The notes: generated from the sequence alone by a model not told the origin. Counted from the stretch's first letter, positions 46,501 to 55,812 are shown. The stretch is DNA of 64,000 nt from Pelotalea chapellei (GCF_018531195.1 NZ_JAHDYS010000014.1:35078-99077); one strand, 5' to 3'. Made by a program: numbers and translations.

Positions 46501-46576
46501 ACGGTTTCTCGCCGCTGATGGAGTTGAAAAATTCCTTGCCCCTGCCGATGATTTTGGCGTTCAACGCTGGTTCCAT
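43565..46576 (-). CDS. putA: Bifunctional proline dehydrogenase / glutamate-semialdehyde dehydrogenase
   Basis: A 1003-residue enzyme that oxidises proline to glutamate in two steps. Residues to about 470 form the FAD-binding proline dehydrogenase barrel ([38 protein letters not shown]). The rest is an aldehyde dehydrogenase: the catalytic Cys is in [15 protein letters not shown], the general-base Glu in ISEMGGKN, and the NAD loop in [11 protein letters not shown]...FTGSMEVG. There is no N-terminal DNA-binding domain, so regulation is separate, probably by the divergent GntR gene. The ribosome site AAGGAGA is clear. Confidence 0.95.
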   Translation of the reverse strand: MEPALNAKIIGRGKEFFNSISGEKPSLFNKGAWMGKAMDWSMKNEQFKVQMFRFVDVFPALTNGKLLTDHIREYFGNEKEMPSFLSTGAKVAGMFGSLGGAVLNKAISANIQEMARQFIVGETTKEAIKNLEKLRKEGFTAVMDVLGEATLSEAEAETYVNTYLELLEAMKKEQGSWSGLAGKGGDSKLDWGHAPKVNIAVKPTALFCLANPQDFEGSVVAIMARMERILIKTMELNGFLCIDMESYRHKEIILEVYRRLRLKYRDYPHLGIVLQAYLKDTDKDLADLLAWARQQKVMLSVRLVKGAYWDYETVKAKQNDWEIPVWTIKAESDAAFERQSRMILENHDICHFACASHNIRSISAVLEIAKELGVPDERYEFQVLYGMAEPVRKGILKVAGRVRLYCPYGDMVPGMGYLVRRLLENTANESFLRQSFAEEAQIERLLEDPAVTAERERTARAAKPKKSHSGPGGLSRFNNMAMVDFTRAEHRAAFPAAISSVRAQLGKTYPLFINGREVTTSDTIPTVNPAKPSEVLGLICQAGIPEVEKAIAAAKSAFPAWRDTPPEVRAGYLLKAAEIARKRAFELSAWQVLEIGKQWDQAYADVAEAIDFLEYYAREMIRLGKPQRVGHAPGELNHYFYEPKGLAAIIAPWNFPLAISMGMASAAIVTGNPVVFKPSAITGIIGHHLVEIFREAGLPDGVFNFVPGRGSVMGDFLVDHPDISLIAFTGSMEVGLRIVERAAKVHPGQPNVKKIISEMGGKNAVIIDDDADLDEAVPHVLYSAFGFQGQKCSACSRLIVLDAVYDRFMERLLAMAKATSVGPSEDPAHYMGAVSDDKAMKSILEYINIGKQEGQVLYMSPTPQGEGFWVPMTIIGGIRPEHRLAQEEVFGPVLAVMRAKDFDQAIEWANSTRFALTGGIFSRSPEHLAQARRELRVGNLYINRNNTGALVQRQPFGGARMSGVGTKAGGPDYLLHFMDPRVVTENTMRRGFAPMEEDDDWVE

Positions 46577-46622
46577 ATTGTTCTCCTTGTTCCAAGTATT
46601 ATATCATCATCTTGAATATGCG

Positions 46623-46641
46623 CGAATGGTTTAACCATTCG
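46623..46641. promoter_or_regulatory. Palindromic operator between putA and the GntR gene
   Basis: CGAATGGTTTAACCATTCG is a palindrome with 9-base arms. Its centre, TGGTnnnACCA, is the form bound by FadR/PdhR-type regulators. It lies 47 bases upstream of putA and 96 bases upstream of the regulator gene. Confidence 0.7.
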
Positions 46642-46736
46642 TAAAATTTTTGCCGCTGATTGTCAAGAAATTCCTGCTGCCTCTTGTCCTGGGAGCAGGT
46701 CTGATGTATAAGGAACGACAATTTAAAGGAAAACAC

Positions 46737-47453
46737 ATGTTCAAACAGGTCAGACAAAACAAGGCATATCAGGGCGTAGTAGAACAGATCGAGGAGACCA
46801 TCGTTGCCGGCACCCTCAAGCCGGGCAGCCTGCTGCCCGCCGAGCGCGAGCTGAAAGAACAGTTCGGTGTCAGCCGGGGGACGCTGCGCGAGGCATTGCG
46901 GGTGCTGGAGCAGAAAGGGCTGATCGAGATCCGCACCGGTGTTTCCGGCGGCTCGGTTGTCCGGGAAGTCAACGGCGACAAACTCAGCGAAAACATCGGC
47001 CTGCTGATCCGCAACCGTACCGTATCGCTGCAGGACCTGGCCACCTTCCGTGAAGGGATCGAGGGGGGCGTGGCTGCCCTGGCGGCCCAGCGAGCCAGCG
47101 AAGGGGATATAGCTTTCCTGCGGGAGCTGTTGGGGGAGGCCGAAGGCCATCTCAAGCTGGGGCGCAAGGGATGGAACGCTTTCATCCGCACCGATGAAAA
47201 GCTGCACATGGCCCTGGCGCGCATCAGCGCCAACCAGCTGTACATAAGCGTGCTGGAGAGCGTCTATAGCAACATCCACACCTATTACGACAACTATCTG
47301 AGCTATGGCAAGCAGAGGCTGCAGGAGAACTATGACGATCTGCGCGGCATTGTCGAGGCAGTGGCGGCCGGCGAAGGAGAAAAGGCCCGTAAGCTGGCCC
47401 AGGGGCATGTGGAACGCTTTAATGCCTATATGGAGAAGAAAGGCGCGACTTGA
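46737..47453 (+). CDS. GntR/FadR-family regulator divergent from putA
   Basis: A 238-residue regulator starting MFKQVRQNKAYQGVVEQIEETIVAGTLKPGSLLPAERELKEQFGVSRGTLREALRVLEQKGLIEIRTG, a GntR winged helix. A C-terminal all-helical FadR-type effector domain (FCD) follows, with metal-ligand-like His residues (DEKLHMALARISAN, ...GHVERFN). The start at 46737 has an AAAGGA site. Divergence from putA and the shared palindrome suggest it controls proline catabolism and itself; the ligand is unknown. Confidence 0.87.
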   Translation: MFKQVRQNKAYQGVVEQIEETIVAGTLKPGSLLPAERELKEQFGVSRGTLREALRVLEQKGLIEIRTGVSGGSVVREVNGDKLSENIGLLIRNRTVSLQDLATFREGIEGGVAALAAQRASEGDIAFLRELLGEAEGHLKLGRKGWNAFIRTDEKLHMALARISANQLYISVLESVYSNIHTYYDNYLSYGKQRLQENYDDLRGIVEAVAAGEGEKARKLAQGHVERFNAYMEKKGAT

Positions 47454-47516
47454 ACAGCAAACCTCCGACTAGTCAGGCAGGTCAGACCAGTCCGACAAGT
47501 CCGATTGAATCCACAT

Positions 47517-47960
47517 TCAGAATTTATTGCGTATGATTTCAACCGAGCAATGCGCATTAATAGCGACGGCCAGAGCGACGGAGCCCAGAAACAGATATCG
47601 AATAGCCCCCGTGCCGTTGGATCCGAGCACGATCAGATCGGCACCCCAGCGTTCCGCCTCGTCCAGAATGACTTCCTTGGGCAGTCCCTCCAACAGCACA
47701 GGTGTAACACGAATGTCGGCGCGTTGTTCAAGGTGCGCTGCGGCATCGTGCAGGCGCTTGGCAGCTTCCCCTCCTTGTTGTTTGAAAACATCATCAAAAA
47801 CTTCGGGATGATGAAATTTCTCGCGAAACAGCATTGATTCCAGTGGAGTCATCACGGTTATGATGCGAACCTCACTCTCAGCTGGCCAGGGCCGTCGGCA
47901 TACTTCTGCTACTGCTGCGTCACTGCTCGGTGATCCATCAATTGCAAGTAGAATTCTCAT
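47517..47960 (-). CDS. Universal stress protein (UspA family)
   Basis: A 147-residue alpha/beta protein, MRILLAIDGSPSSDAAVAEV..., with the ATP-binding form G-x2-G-x9-G-S (GSNGTGAIRYLFLGSVA). It lies 55 bases after a YbaL-like antiporter on the same strand. Its role in stress is known only by family. Confidence 0.9.
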   Translation of the reverse strand: MRILLAIDGSPSSDAAVAEVCRRPWPAESEVRIITVMTPLESMLFREKFHHPEVFDDVFKQQGGEAAKRLHDAAAHLEQRADIRVTPVLLEGLPKEVILDEAERWGADLIVLGSNGTGAIRYLFLGSVALAVAINAHCSVEIIRNKF

Positions 47961-48015
47961 GGCGATACCTCGTTACACAGATTCAATTCAAAATATGCGC
48001 ATCAGGTTCAACTGG

Positions 48016-49761
48016 CTATACCGCCACGGTTCCCCCTGACAGCTCGGCTCTGACCCGTTCCCGTTCACGGTCGATCTGTTCGTCGGTAGCACCAAGCTTG
48101 CGCAGCATGTGCTCCGTCATGTTGAGCGCAATCTCTCCTTCTCCCGAAAAGACGGCATTGGCTCCAGCCCGGCGCAGGGCCGGAATATCCCGCAGATACG
48201 CCGCACGTGCAAAGATGCGGAGGTTGGGATTAAGGCTCCGCGATATTCGGATGACCTCTTCGGTTCCCTGCATTCCCGCAGAGGTGAGGATAAGGGCAAA
48301 AGCAGTTTCCACCCCGGCTTGTTTCAGGGTTTCCTGAAGCGAAGCATCACCGTAGATGACCGCAATGCCTTCGGTCTGGAGATGGCGGACGCTGTGGAGG
48401 TTCATCTCCACGACGATGGGATCGATACCGTTCTCGTCGAGCAGTCGTGCCAGAGTCCTTCCTGTCGGTCCATATCCCACAATGATTGCGCTATCCCGTG
48501 AAACAGGCATGTCACTGGGAATGGTTTCTGCTCCCTCCAGCTTGTGTGGCTTTGACCGGGCTTCAAGCATCTGCCACAGACGGGTGTGCTTGACCCGGTT
48601 TTCCAGAGGGGCGATGAGACGGTACAGGAGCGGATTGATGCTTATTGAGATGATCGAGGCGGCGATGAGCGTGTTGGCTTCACTTTCACCCAGAACTCCC
48701 AGGCTTCTGCCGAGAGTAGCCAGGATGAAGGAAAATTCTCCGATCTGGGCCAGGGCCACGGCAACAGAGAGTGCGACACGCGGGGCATACCCGAGGACAA
48801 GGACGATAACAAGCGCGGCTAGCGGTTTCCCCACCAGAATGATGGCAAGGGTGGTAAACACGAGGCCGGGAGATTCCATCAGGTGGGCAGGATTGAAGAG
48901 CATTCCCACCGAGACGAAGAAAAGGACCGCAAAGGCGTCCCGCATCGGCAGCGCCTCGGAAGCAGCACGAAAGCTGAAATCAGACTGCCGTACCACCATG
49001 CCGGCCAGAAAGGCTCCGAGAGCCATGGAAACACCGAACATCTGGGCGGAACCAACTGCAATTCCCAGGGCAAGAACCAGGACCGTGAGGGTAAACAGCT
49101 CCCGTGAACGGGTGGCGGCAACGTGCTCCAGCAGCCAGGGGATCAACCGGCCGCCAATCAGAAAAGTCAGGGCGACGAGGAGGATTATTTTTCCCAGAGA
49201 GATGGCGATGGCCAGGGGAAGGCCCGTGGCGCCGCTAACGGCAGGGCCGAACAGTACGGGGAGAATTACCAGCAGTAAAACTGTGAACAGGTCTTCAACC
49301 ACCAGCCATCCAACAGCAATGTGTCCGGTGGGCGTATGGAGTTCATTGTGATCCACCAGCACGCGCAGGAGCACCACCGTACTGGCAACGGACACGGCAA
49401 AACCGAAGACGATCCCGGCAGACCAACTCCAACCCAGCCATCGTGCGACCATGACACTCAGCAGGGTGGCAACGAGACTCTGGAACACGGCTCCGGGTAC
49501 CGCCACACGGCGCACCTCCAGCAGTTCCTTGACATGGAATTGGAGGCCGACGCCGAACATGAGCAGAATAACCCCGATTTCGGCAAACTGCTCGGCCATG
49601 GCGCGATCGGCAACAAAACCGGGAGTATTCGCTCCAACCGCGATTCCGGCCAGCAGATAGCCGACAATTGGTGACAAGCCCAGGCGGTGGGTCAGGTAGC
49701 CGAAAATCAGCGCCGCCGTTAAACCACCTGTCAATGTTATGATCAAATCAAGTTCGTGCAT
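48016..49761 (-). CDS. CPA2 cation:proton antiporter, YbaL/KefB-like, with TrkA-N domain
   Basis: A 581-residue protein with about twelve membrane helices (residues 5-390). The N-terminus, LTGGLTAALIFGYLTHRLGLSPIVGYLLAGIAVGANTPGFVAD, is very similar to YbaL/KefB proteins. The C-terminal cytoplasmic part has a Rossmann-type TrkA-N domain with the glycine motif VGYGPTGRTLARLLDENG and acidic VVEMN. Such transporters exchange K+ or Na+ for H+ and are gated by nucleotides or thiol conjugates. The UspA gene is downstream, an association often seen. Confidence 0.9.
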   Translation of the reverse strand: MHELDLIITLTGGLTAALIFGYLTHRLGLSPIVGYLLAGIAVGANTPGFVADRAMAEQFAEIGVILLMFGVGLQFHVKELLEVRRVAVPGAVFQSLVATLLSVMVARWLGWSWSAGIVFGFAVSVASTVVLLRVLVDHNELHTPTGHIAVGWLVVEDLFTVLLLVILPVLFGPAVSGATGLPLAIAISLGKIILLVALTFLIGGRLIPWLLEHVAATRSRELFTLTVLVLALGIAVGSAQMFGVSMALGAFLAGMVVRQSDFSFRAASEALPMRDAFAVLFFVSVGMLFNPAHLMESPGLVFTTLAIILVGKPLAALVIVLVLGYAPRVALSVAVALAQIGEFSFILATLGRSLGVLGESEANTLIAASIISISINPLLYRLIAPLENRVKHTRLWQMLEARSKPHKLEGAETIPSDMPVSRDSAIIVGYGPTGRTLARLLDENGIDPIVVEMNLHSVRHLQTEGIAVIYGDASLQETLKQAGVETAFALILTSAGMQGTEEVIRISRSLNPNLRIFARAAYLRDIPALRRAGANAVFSGEGEIALNMTEHMLRKLGATDEQIDRERERVRAELSGGTVAV

Positions 49762-49824
49762 GTATCCAACCTTTCCTTTTTAAATATTCCATCCGTTCAC
49801 ACAACTCGAACAGGTTGTGGTCGG

Positions 49825-52371
49825 TTAGTTTGAATTGAGCATTCTTTTCCTTTTAATCAAAAAGAAGTGCATGAAAGCAGGTAACGTTACAAGGGTGAAC
49901 AGTGTTGTTGCAGCAATACCAAAGTTGGTTGCCCATCCTATAGATGCCAGAGCACCATAATCAGTTAAAGCAAGTGAGCCAAATCCGGCTATGGTTGTAA
50001 GCGCTGAAAGGAGAACAGCTCTACCGGACTGAGTAAACCGACGCTGATATTCTTCCTCGACGCAGTTCCTGACCCTGTGAGCAATATGAAGACCGTAATC
50101 GCTCCCCATCCCGAGAATCGTCACCAATACCATCACGTTCATAAAATTGAGTCGCATTTCAAAAGCGGCCATCAATCCAAGCATAGCAATTACTCCGGAG
50201 AAAACCGGAAATAAAGAGCAGAAAATTCCTACCGGATCATTGAAGTGAGAAACAAGCAGCAGAAAGACAATTGCTCCACCAAGGATCAGTGCCCACACAA
50301 AGCTGTGTCTGACTGAATCGGTGAGTTGCTTGCTCACCAAGTCTACGCTCGTCGCACGGGCCAGAGGATCGATATCTGTCAACGCGCTGGAAAATGCAGC
50401 CTGCTTAAATTCTGCTCCTCGGTAATTCAGGTAAGTAAGCAGATGATACCCGTTTGTGTTATGGGTCAGATGCCTTTCCACAATGCCTCTGAACGGAGAT
50501 TTGGACATCTCGGCAAGCCCATCGCTAACTGGCAAGAGCTTGGCTTGGGAAAGACTGGCAAGGTTCTGTATATAGTTATGGAAAGGTTCAATCGCGAAAT
50601 CGTGCTGTGTCAGTGATTGTTCCAGGTCAGCGATAAGCTTGGTGCTGTTAAGACCAACTGACAGGGCCTCTACGATAGGGCGTTGTGTATTGGTTTCATT
50701 GATGACCTGCCCCAGAGAAGCATAGGAAACCAATTCACCACGCTGTTGAAGCTGTTCTGCCAGTACATCCAGTTTGCTTCCCCGTGACAGAACATCAGAA
50801 AGGTCTGTTCCTTCAATGGCAATGATCATCTGTTTTGGGCTTACGCTCAAATGCTGCTCCACCTTTTCCTGGGTGAGAAATGCTTCAGATGTGCGGGGCT
50901 GCATATTCTTTAATTCGGATTCGAAAGAGATGCCGGTAGCCGCAAATAATAGACAAATCACCATCAGCAGTGACAGGGCAATGTTGGGTCGCCAGTACCT
51001 CTGACCTATCTTCCAGATGCTGCCAAGACAGAAACCGGGTAACGGCTTGTACTCCTTGAGGGGATATTTCTTCTCCATGAAGATCAACAGTGGCGGCAAG
51101 AAAAAGAACGTTGCGTACAGGGAGAAAATTACTCCCAGCCCAACCAGAAGTCCCAGTTCGGCAAGAGCACGCACATCTGATACAACCAGGGCGAGGAATG
51201 GGAAGGCTGTTGTGCCGGCAGCGGTGAAGAGGGCATGGCCGGTGTCCACGTTCGCGAGTTGGAGAGATTCATTGGATGTTTTTCCGCTATTGCGTTCGAA
51301 ATGAAAACGATCATAAAGATGAATTGAATAGTCTGTACCCAGGCCGATTATGAGAGAGGTAAATGCGAAAGATATGATGCTAATGGTCGGGAAGAATAAA
51401 CCCGCCGAGCCCACGGCCAGCACAACTCCATATACCAGAATGAGTGGGATCAGCAGAGTCGGCAGTATTCTCCGATAGGAAATAAAGAAAAGAGCCAGGA
51501 CAACCACCAGAGTCGAAATCAGTCCGGTGATAACATTCTCTTTCATGATGGACTCATCTGTAACCGCGCTCAGGTGGGCGCCGGCACAAGATATCTGGAC
51601 GGTGGCTCCTTCGCGAGCCTTGTTGATAGCCGCCACCAGCTTTCTGGCAAAAGCAATTTCAGTCACCGGCTTGCTAGGTTCGGCGATAATGATCAGCACC
51701 TTGCCATCACGCGAAAGGAAATAAGGAGAAGAGGTGTCCAGATCAAGTGCCTGGGAGGCTGTCTTTAATCGCGGCAAAATAAGGTCACGCAGATAAAGTG
51801 GATCGGCTGCGATAAGGCCGCTAAAACTTCCTGGAGCGGCCAGCTCTGTTTTGGCTTTACGAAGAGATTGATCGATTAAATCAGGCTGGAGAAGCTGCTT
51901 GTAACGGGCAACATCCGAAGGAGACACAAAAAGCTGCGGGTGGGTAACCGCGTAGTTTAGGAATTCAGTAAATGGCTCAGCCTCAGTAGGATCAAAAATA
52001 CGATATTTAACGTTATTGAAACCGGGAGTTCCATCCACAGAGAGATTTTGAAGTTTAACAGCGAAAACTTCAGCTTCTTTGATTATCGATTCCTTGTCCC
52101 CTTCGAGCAAAAAATAGACGTTTCCAGCGCTCCCTGTCCATTCAATTGTGTCCATGAAAAGAGCAAGCGGTCCCTTTTGAGGGAACAATTTGAAAATATC
52201 AGCTTCGAAATGGATCCTGCTGATTGAAAACAGGGAAAGTACGAAAACCAGGCAACATACGATAAATACTGCCGCTGGTTTGGTAGTCGTGACGAAGGAA
52301 ATCCACTGCAGATGCCTCCGTATCAAAGCGTTGGAGGTGGAGACAATTTTACTTGATAGGTTTTTAATCAT
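49825..52371 (-). CDS. MMPL/RND-family exporter
   Basis: About 848 residues in two similar halves, each with a large periplasmic loop and a cluster of helices. Conserved transmembrane motifs are GLGTDYSIHLYDRF in the first half and GMGSDYGLHIAHRV in the second. The N-terminal TM is followed by FEADIFKLFPQKG. The family exports lipids or hopanoid-like molecules; HpnN is one relative, but the substrate is not readable. I chose the ATG at 52371; the ribosome site is weak, and an earlier start is possible. It lies downstream of a stand-alone secF. Confidence 0.85.
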   Translation of the reverse strand: MIKNLSSKIVSTSNALIRRHLQWISFVTTTKPAAVFIVCCLVFVLSLFSISRIHFEADIFKLFPQKGPLALFMDTIEWTGSAGNVYFLLEGDKESIIKEAEVFAVKLQNLSVDGTPGFNNVKYRIFDPTEAEPFTEFLNYAVTHPQLFVSPSDVARYKQLLQPDLIDQSLRKAKTELAAPGSFSGLIAADPLYLRDLILPRLKTASQALDLDTSSPYFLSRDGKVLIIIAEPSKPVTEIAFARKLVAAINKAREGATVQISCAGAHLSAVTDESIMKENVITGLISTLVVVLALFFISYRRILPTLLIPLILVYGVVLAVGSAGLFFPTISIISFAFTSLIIGLGTDYSIHLYDRFHFERNSGKTSNESLQLANVDTGHALFTAAGTTAFPFLALVVSDVRALAELGLLVGLGVIFSLYATFFFLPPLLIFMEKKYPLKEYKPLPGFCLGSIWKIGQRYWRPNIALSLLMVICLLFAATGISFESELKNMQPRTSEAFLTQEKVEQHLSVSPKQMIIAIEGTDLSDVLSRGSKLDVLAEQLQQRGELVSYASLGQVINETNTQRPIVEALSVGLNSTKLIADLEQSLTQHDFAIEPFHNYIQNLASLSQAKLLPVSDGLAEMSKSPFRGIVERHLTHNTNGYHLLTYLNYRGAEFKQAAFSSALTDIDPLARATSVDLVSKQLTDSVRHSFVWALILGGAIVFLLLVSHFNDPVGIFCSLFPVFSGVIAMLGLMAAFEMRLNFMNVMVLVTILGMGSDYGLHIAHRVRNCVEEEYQRRFTQSGRAVLLSALTTIAGFGSLALTDYGALASIGWATNFGIAATTLFTLVTLPAFMHFFLIKRKRMLNSN

Positions 52372-52455
52372 ATGGGATCCGTTTGAAATGGAACATTTTA
52401 TCAGTGCAAGAATTTTAGCTGATGTGCTTAACACCAGCATTGAAGGAGAGAGGTT

Positions 52456-53388
52456 TCAGATTTCTGCTTGAGTCATTTCCGGAAGGTTAATTTTCTTCCG
52501 TCGATTTTCCAGCTCCAGGACTATCGGGCTTGCTATAAATATTGATGAATAGGTTGCGATGACAATCCCTGCAACCAGGGCCAATGCAAAATCATGAATG
52601 ACTTCACCGCCAAATAGTAATAATGAAATTGCTGCCAGGAAGGTGGTTAATGAGGTGATCACAGTCCGGGAGAGAACTTCATTAATGCTGTTGTTGAACG
52701 TGTTCGCCAGGGATTCCATTGAAGTTTTATTGAGATTTTCCCTGATGCGGTCAAATATTACCACCGTATCCGTCAGGGAGTACCCGGCAATGGTCAAAAC
52801 GGCGGTAATGAAGAGGAGATTGATTTCCTTATCCATAATGTAAAACAGTGCAATCATAGCCAGCACGTCATGAAGTGTGGCGACTATGGCGCCCACGCCA
52901 AATTTAAAATCAAAACGCCAGGCTATATAAATAACTATTCCGATCATGGAGATAGCTACTGCCTTCAGGGTATCCTTCTTAAGTTTGTCACCGATTGAAG
53001 GACCAATCTCAGATGAACTTTCTTCTACAAAGGTATTTTCGGGAAATTCTTTTTTGAAGACTTCTTTGATGGTATCGGAAACCCTTCCTGTCGCCAGAGT
53101 AGTTTTTCCAACTTTAATAAGCAGCTTGTTTCCCTCTTTTATCTCCTGCAAGCTAGCCTCTTTGAGGTTGTTGCCGGCAAGAGCAGTCCGTGCTTTTTCC
53201 AAAGAAACCGGTTGTTGGAAATTGAGTTGGATTGATGTTCCTCCGGAAAAATCAATACCCATGTTAGCGGCGTTTCTGGCGATCTGTATAATGCCAATAA
53301 TGCCTATAATCGCGATGATGCTTGAAATGATGAAGGTGATCTTGCTCTTACCGATAAAGTCAATTTCTGTTTTTTTTATGAATTGCAT
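52456..53388 (-). CDS. secF: SecF protein-export subunit, without an adjacent secD
   Basis: A 310-residue membrane protein with six helices, the SecF signature GIDFSGGTSIQLNF in the first periplasmic region and VVIFDRIRENL near the fourth to fifth helix. SecF pairs with SecD to use the proton gradient for protein translocation. No secD gene lies in the neighbouring sequence; an MMPL exporter gene follows. It may be a second copy or a relocated gene. The start has an AGGGGA site. Confidence 0.9.
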   Translation of the reverse strand: MQFIKKTEIDFIGKSKITFIISSIIAIIGIIGIIQIARNAANMGIDFSGGTSIQLNFQQPVSLEKARTALAGNNLKEASLQEIKEGNKLLIKVGKTTLATGRVSDTIKEVFKKEFPENTFVEESSSEIGPSIGDKLKKDTLKAVAISMIGIVIYIAWRFDFKFGVGAIVATLHDVLAMIALFYIMDKEINLLFITAVLTIAGYSLTDTVVIFDRIRENLNKTSMESLANTFNNSINEVLSRTVITSLTTFLAAISLLLFGGEVIHDFALALVAGIVIATYSSIFIASPIVLELENRRKKINLPEMTQAEI

Positions 53389-53608
53389 AATTTCCCCTGA
53401 ATGCTGAGTTTTGATTTATATGCAGCTAAGTACACTATAATTTTATGGGATTTCAGTAGCTTGAGAGAAACATTCTACTTTCAGCCACAGCAGATAGAAC
53501 TCTGCTGTGAGGTGTCCCTAGCTGACAGCAAAAAATGTTTGTAGTGAACGTACCCTCAGGCAAAAGCTGAGGGACCTTTCAAGCTAAGATATGGGGTGTT
53601 TGGAGAGA

Positions 53609-53962
53609 TTAGGCGGGTGGTGCTCTTGCGGAAACAACTGAAATAGCGGTAAAGCTAAAGGAAGAAGATTTATTCTTTCTACTTGAAAGATATGTGACAG
53701 GACTTTTTACCTGATGATCAAAGTTTATAAAAACTAAGTACTGTGCAGATTTTTTTGTTGTTTTGAGTTGTGAAGATTGTAGCAGGGTTTTGGTAATTGC
53801 AGTTGTAGATGGTTTGCCTTTTTGTAAACTTGAAAGCTTCGGCTCCTGCGGATTTGAAATTTTTGATAGATTTATACCTTGGGATATAAATAGCACTGCG
53901 GCCACTATCACGAATGGCAGCATAAATTTCCTGTTTGTGGAATAAAACTCAAAAATATTCAT
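53609..53962 (-). CDS. Small protein with one membrane segment, unknown
   Basis: A possible 117-residue protein, MNIFEFYSTNRKFMLPFVIVAAVLFISQGINL..., with one hydrophobic segment (about 15-31) then a Lys/Ser-rich region. There is no clear ribosome site and no family that I recognise. It is AT-rich and may be a remnant. The stretches on each side (53389-53608 and 53969-54085) contain no other gene; a weak hairpin with CCCTCAG arms is near 53551-53572. Confidence 0.35.
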   Translation of the reverse strand: MNIFEFYSTNRKFMLPFVIVAAVLFISQGINLSKISNPQEPKLSSLQKGKPSTTAITKTLLQSSQLKTTKKSAQYLVFINFDHQVKSPVTYLSSRKNKSSSFSFTAISVVSARAPPA

Positions 53963-54085
53963 GGTCAAAAGCTATACTAAATCATATTCAGGAGCAAGCA
54001 ATATTAGCTGAGGTTTTGATCTGGTCATGGTCTGCAGGCCTGCATAAACAGTAAGCGCGGGATACAATTCTTAAATCATGGAGTA

Positions 54086-54122
54086 ATAAAAAGGCTTTAA
54101 CCTGTTCAGGGTTAAAGCCTTT
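54086..54122 (-). terminator. Rho-independent terminator
   Basis: Perfect 13-base stem AAAGGCTTTAACC / GGTTAAAGCCTTT with a 7-base loop. On the minus strand a T-run follows. It would end transcription from the rhodanese gene. Confidence 0.8.
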
Positions 54123-54149
54123 GGATAAATTATATGTCAGGAGTCGTGA

Positions 54150-54252
54150 CTATTTGGCTACCGGCAATCCATCGCTTTTCCAGTCTGCAAAGATCATCTC
54201 AGCAATGTTGGGGTAGGCCAGTTTCTGCAGTTTTCGATAGGCAGGGATTACA
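54150..54252 (-). pseudogene. 3-prime remnant of a second rhodanese-like domain
   Basis: About 33 codons in another frame just past the rhodanese stop read PAYRKLQKLAYPNIAEMIFADWKSDGLPVAK and a stop. The spacing and the W-K-x-x-G-L-P-V ending are those of a rhodanese C-terminus. There is no start codon or remaining catalytic part. I read it as the tail of a deleted neighbour gene. Confidence 0.5.
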
Positions 54253-54658
54253 GCATTTCCTTATAGGGCCAGCCCTGCATGCCATCTTTCAGGATGAATA
54301 TCCGTTTGTCGGAAATCCCTTTCTCCTTGAGGTACTCATAAGTGTTCTTTGCACCGCCACCGCCTCTGGGGCACACAACAACGATATCCGACTTCCCTGC
54401 TGCGAGCAGTGGAATAATTTTGTCCAGCTTCTGTTTCTCTTCGGTACTTTTGGCAGGAAAAGCATTCGTTTCAAGAGAACCTTTGAAATGGTGCTTCTGA
54501 AACTGCGCAGGCACTTGAATGTCGACGATATTCATGGCTTTACCGCTCTCCAGCCATTGTTTGAATTGTCCAGGGGCAACGTAGTTGTAGTCAGCCGCTA
54601 CGGCTGGCACTACAAAGGCAAGCATGGATGCTATCAACAGGCACACAAGGTTCTTCAT
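54248..54658 (-). CDS. Periplasmic rhodanese-domain protein
   Basis: A 136-residue protein with a signal peptide (cleavage after AVAA, about residue 22), then a single rhodanese domain. The catalytic Cys96 is in VVCPRGGGGAKN, a six-residue active-site loop. The enzyme type transfers sulfane sulfur or acts as a redox carrier; the substrate is unknown. Its C-terminus (DGMQGWPYKEML) is complete. A GAGAG site precedes the ATG. Confidence 0.82.
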   Translation of the reverse strand: MKNLVCLLIASMLAFVVPAVAADYNYVAPGQFKQWLESGKAMNIVDIQVPAQFQKHHFKGSLETNAFPAKSTEEKQKLDKIIPLLAAGKSDIVVVCPRGGGGAKNTYEYLKEKGISDKRIFILKDGMQGWPYKEML

Positions 54659-54810
54659 TTTCTCTCCATGGTCGTAGGTTTTAATTTCATTAATATGAGG
54701 GAGAGTGCCTGGTTCGTCAAATTCTTAATATCGATATTTTGATGTATATGGATTGCTTTTATTAATGCTATGCGCCCGTTCGTTGTGGTTAGATCTGTCT
54801 GGATGAAGGT

Positions 54811-55095
54811 TCATTTGCCATTGAAGGTAAACTGATCCTTGTCATCAAGAGGGGGAGTGCTGGTTCCTATCATTTTCAACTTCTTGATCAGATTGGTATT
54901 GGCCTCCTTAAGGGAGGAATTGGCCCTTGTATCAGCAGACCAGCCTTCAGGGTCCACTTCATCTGAACCTTCAACATACCCGGTTACTTTTCCGCTCCAG
55001 ATGACCTTGTTATCTCTCAAGCTTGTCAAGGTTACGTCATCCAGAACAGTAGTGCCTTCATAATCACACCCAAAATTGTGAGGCTCAAAATTCCA
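54811..55095 (-). pseudogene. Remnant or unstarted small protein frame
   Basis: An open frame of 94 codons without an ATG: ...EPHNFGCDYEGTTVLDDVTLTSLRDNKVIWSGKVTGYVEGSDEVDPEGWSADTRANSSLKEANTNLIKKLKMI.... Its amino-acid pattern is protein-like. The first possible start (TTG at 55029) would remove the Cys-containing part. It may be a lipoprotein-like gene that lost its 5-prime end. Confidence 0.4.
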
Positions 55096-55167
55096 TCATA
55101 AAATTTCATTGGCAAACCTTCAAAACCAACATACATTTGTATCAGTTACCAAATCAGGAGGAAGGAA

Positions 55168-55812
55168 ATGATACTCATGCCGGCAATTAAACGCACAATC
55201 TCCGCGTTAAGTCTCCTGCTGCTTGCTTCTGCATCGGCGGATGCTTTCGTGTTCGATGTCTGGAAATCAGGTATGAAAACCGATCGGGTCATTGAAGCAG
55301 GGAAAAAGAAGGGAGTTGCCGTCAAGTTGGATAGTGGCGGATTGTTTTCAAAAAAGGAACCTGAGGATTTGGCCGTAAAGGTTGAATATCACTGCAATAC
55401 CAAGCTGATGGGGTATGATGCAAAGATACTTTTTTCCTTTGCGCCCTTGAGTCGAGTGCTGCACACGCTGCGGGTGACGGTAAAACTGCCGATGTCTTCG
55501 GAAAAGGCGGACATGGATGTTCTGGCTGACAGCATTGCCCGGCAACTGGATGTTAAATACAAGGAACAGGGCGAGCCTGCAGCCGAAAGCATGATAGGAG
55601 GAATGGTCGACAAGATGCGTGATGTCAAGCGTCGCAGCTGGAAGAGCGGCAGCGATACGGTAACGATGGAATCGCAATGGAAAATGGTCGGCGGCGAGGT
55701 GGCCGTCCTCTATGTTGACGACAAGCTTGCAGAAAAGGCAGGGGTTGAAGACCGCCAGGTCCGCGAGAAAAAACTGGAGCGTTCTTCAGGCAGCGACCGG
55801 AGCAAATTCTAA
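55168..55812 (+). CDS. Exported protein, unknown function
   Basis: A 214-residue protein with a signal peptide (MILMPAIKRTISALSLLLLASASADA, cleavage after ADA) and a mature part beginning FVFDVWKSGMKTD. It has strands and helices, a lysine-rich character and no Cys pattern apart from one Cys (YHCNTKL). The end is basic and serine-rich (SSGSDRSKF). The AGGAGGAAGGA ribosome site is very good, and a strong terminator follows, so it is a self-contained transcription unit. I do not recognise a family. Confidence 0.7.
   Translation: MILMPAIKRTISALSLLLLASASADAFVFDVWKSGMKTDRVIEAGKKKGVAVKLDSGGLFSKKEPEDLAVKVEYHCNTKLMGYDAKILFSFAPLSRVLHTLRVTVKLPMSSEKADMDVLADSIARQLDVKYKEQGEPAAESMIGGMVDKMRDVKRRSWKSGSDTVTMESQWKMVGGEVAVLYVDDKLAEKAGVEDRQVREKKLERSSGSDRSKF

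Noticed and set aside
43662..46595. Several long alternative frames inside putA
   Set aside because: They are Gly/Arg/His-rich frame shadows of a high-GC gene; the 1003-residue PutA is continuous.
47454..47516. Short GTCAG/GTCCG-type near-repeats after the GntR gene
   Set aside because: Too short and irregular to call a repeat array; no CRISPR-like spacing anywhere in the window.
48356..49351. 331-codon plus-strand frame opposite the YbaL-like antiporter
   Set aside because: Arg/Ser/Thr-rich sequence typical of the antisense of a membrane protein gene.
53551..53572. CCCTCAG hairpin upstream of secF
   Set aside because: Weak stem without a T-run on either strand; not enough to call a terminator or riboswitch.
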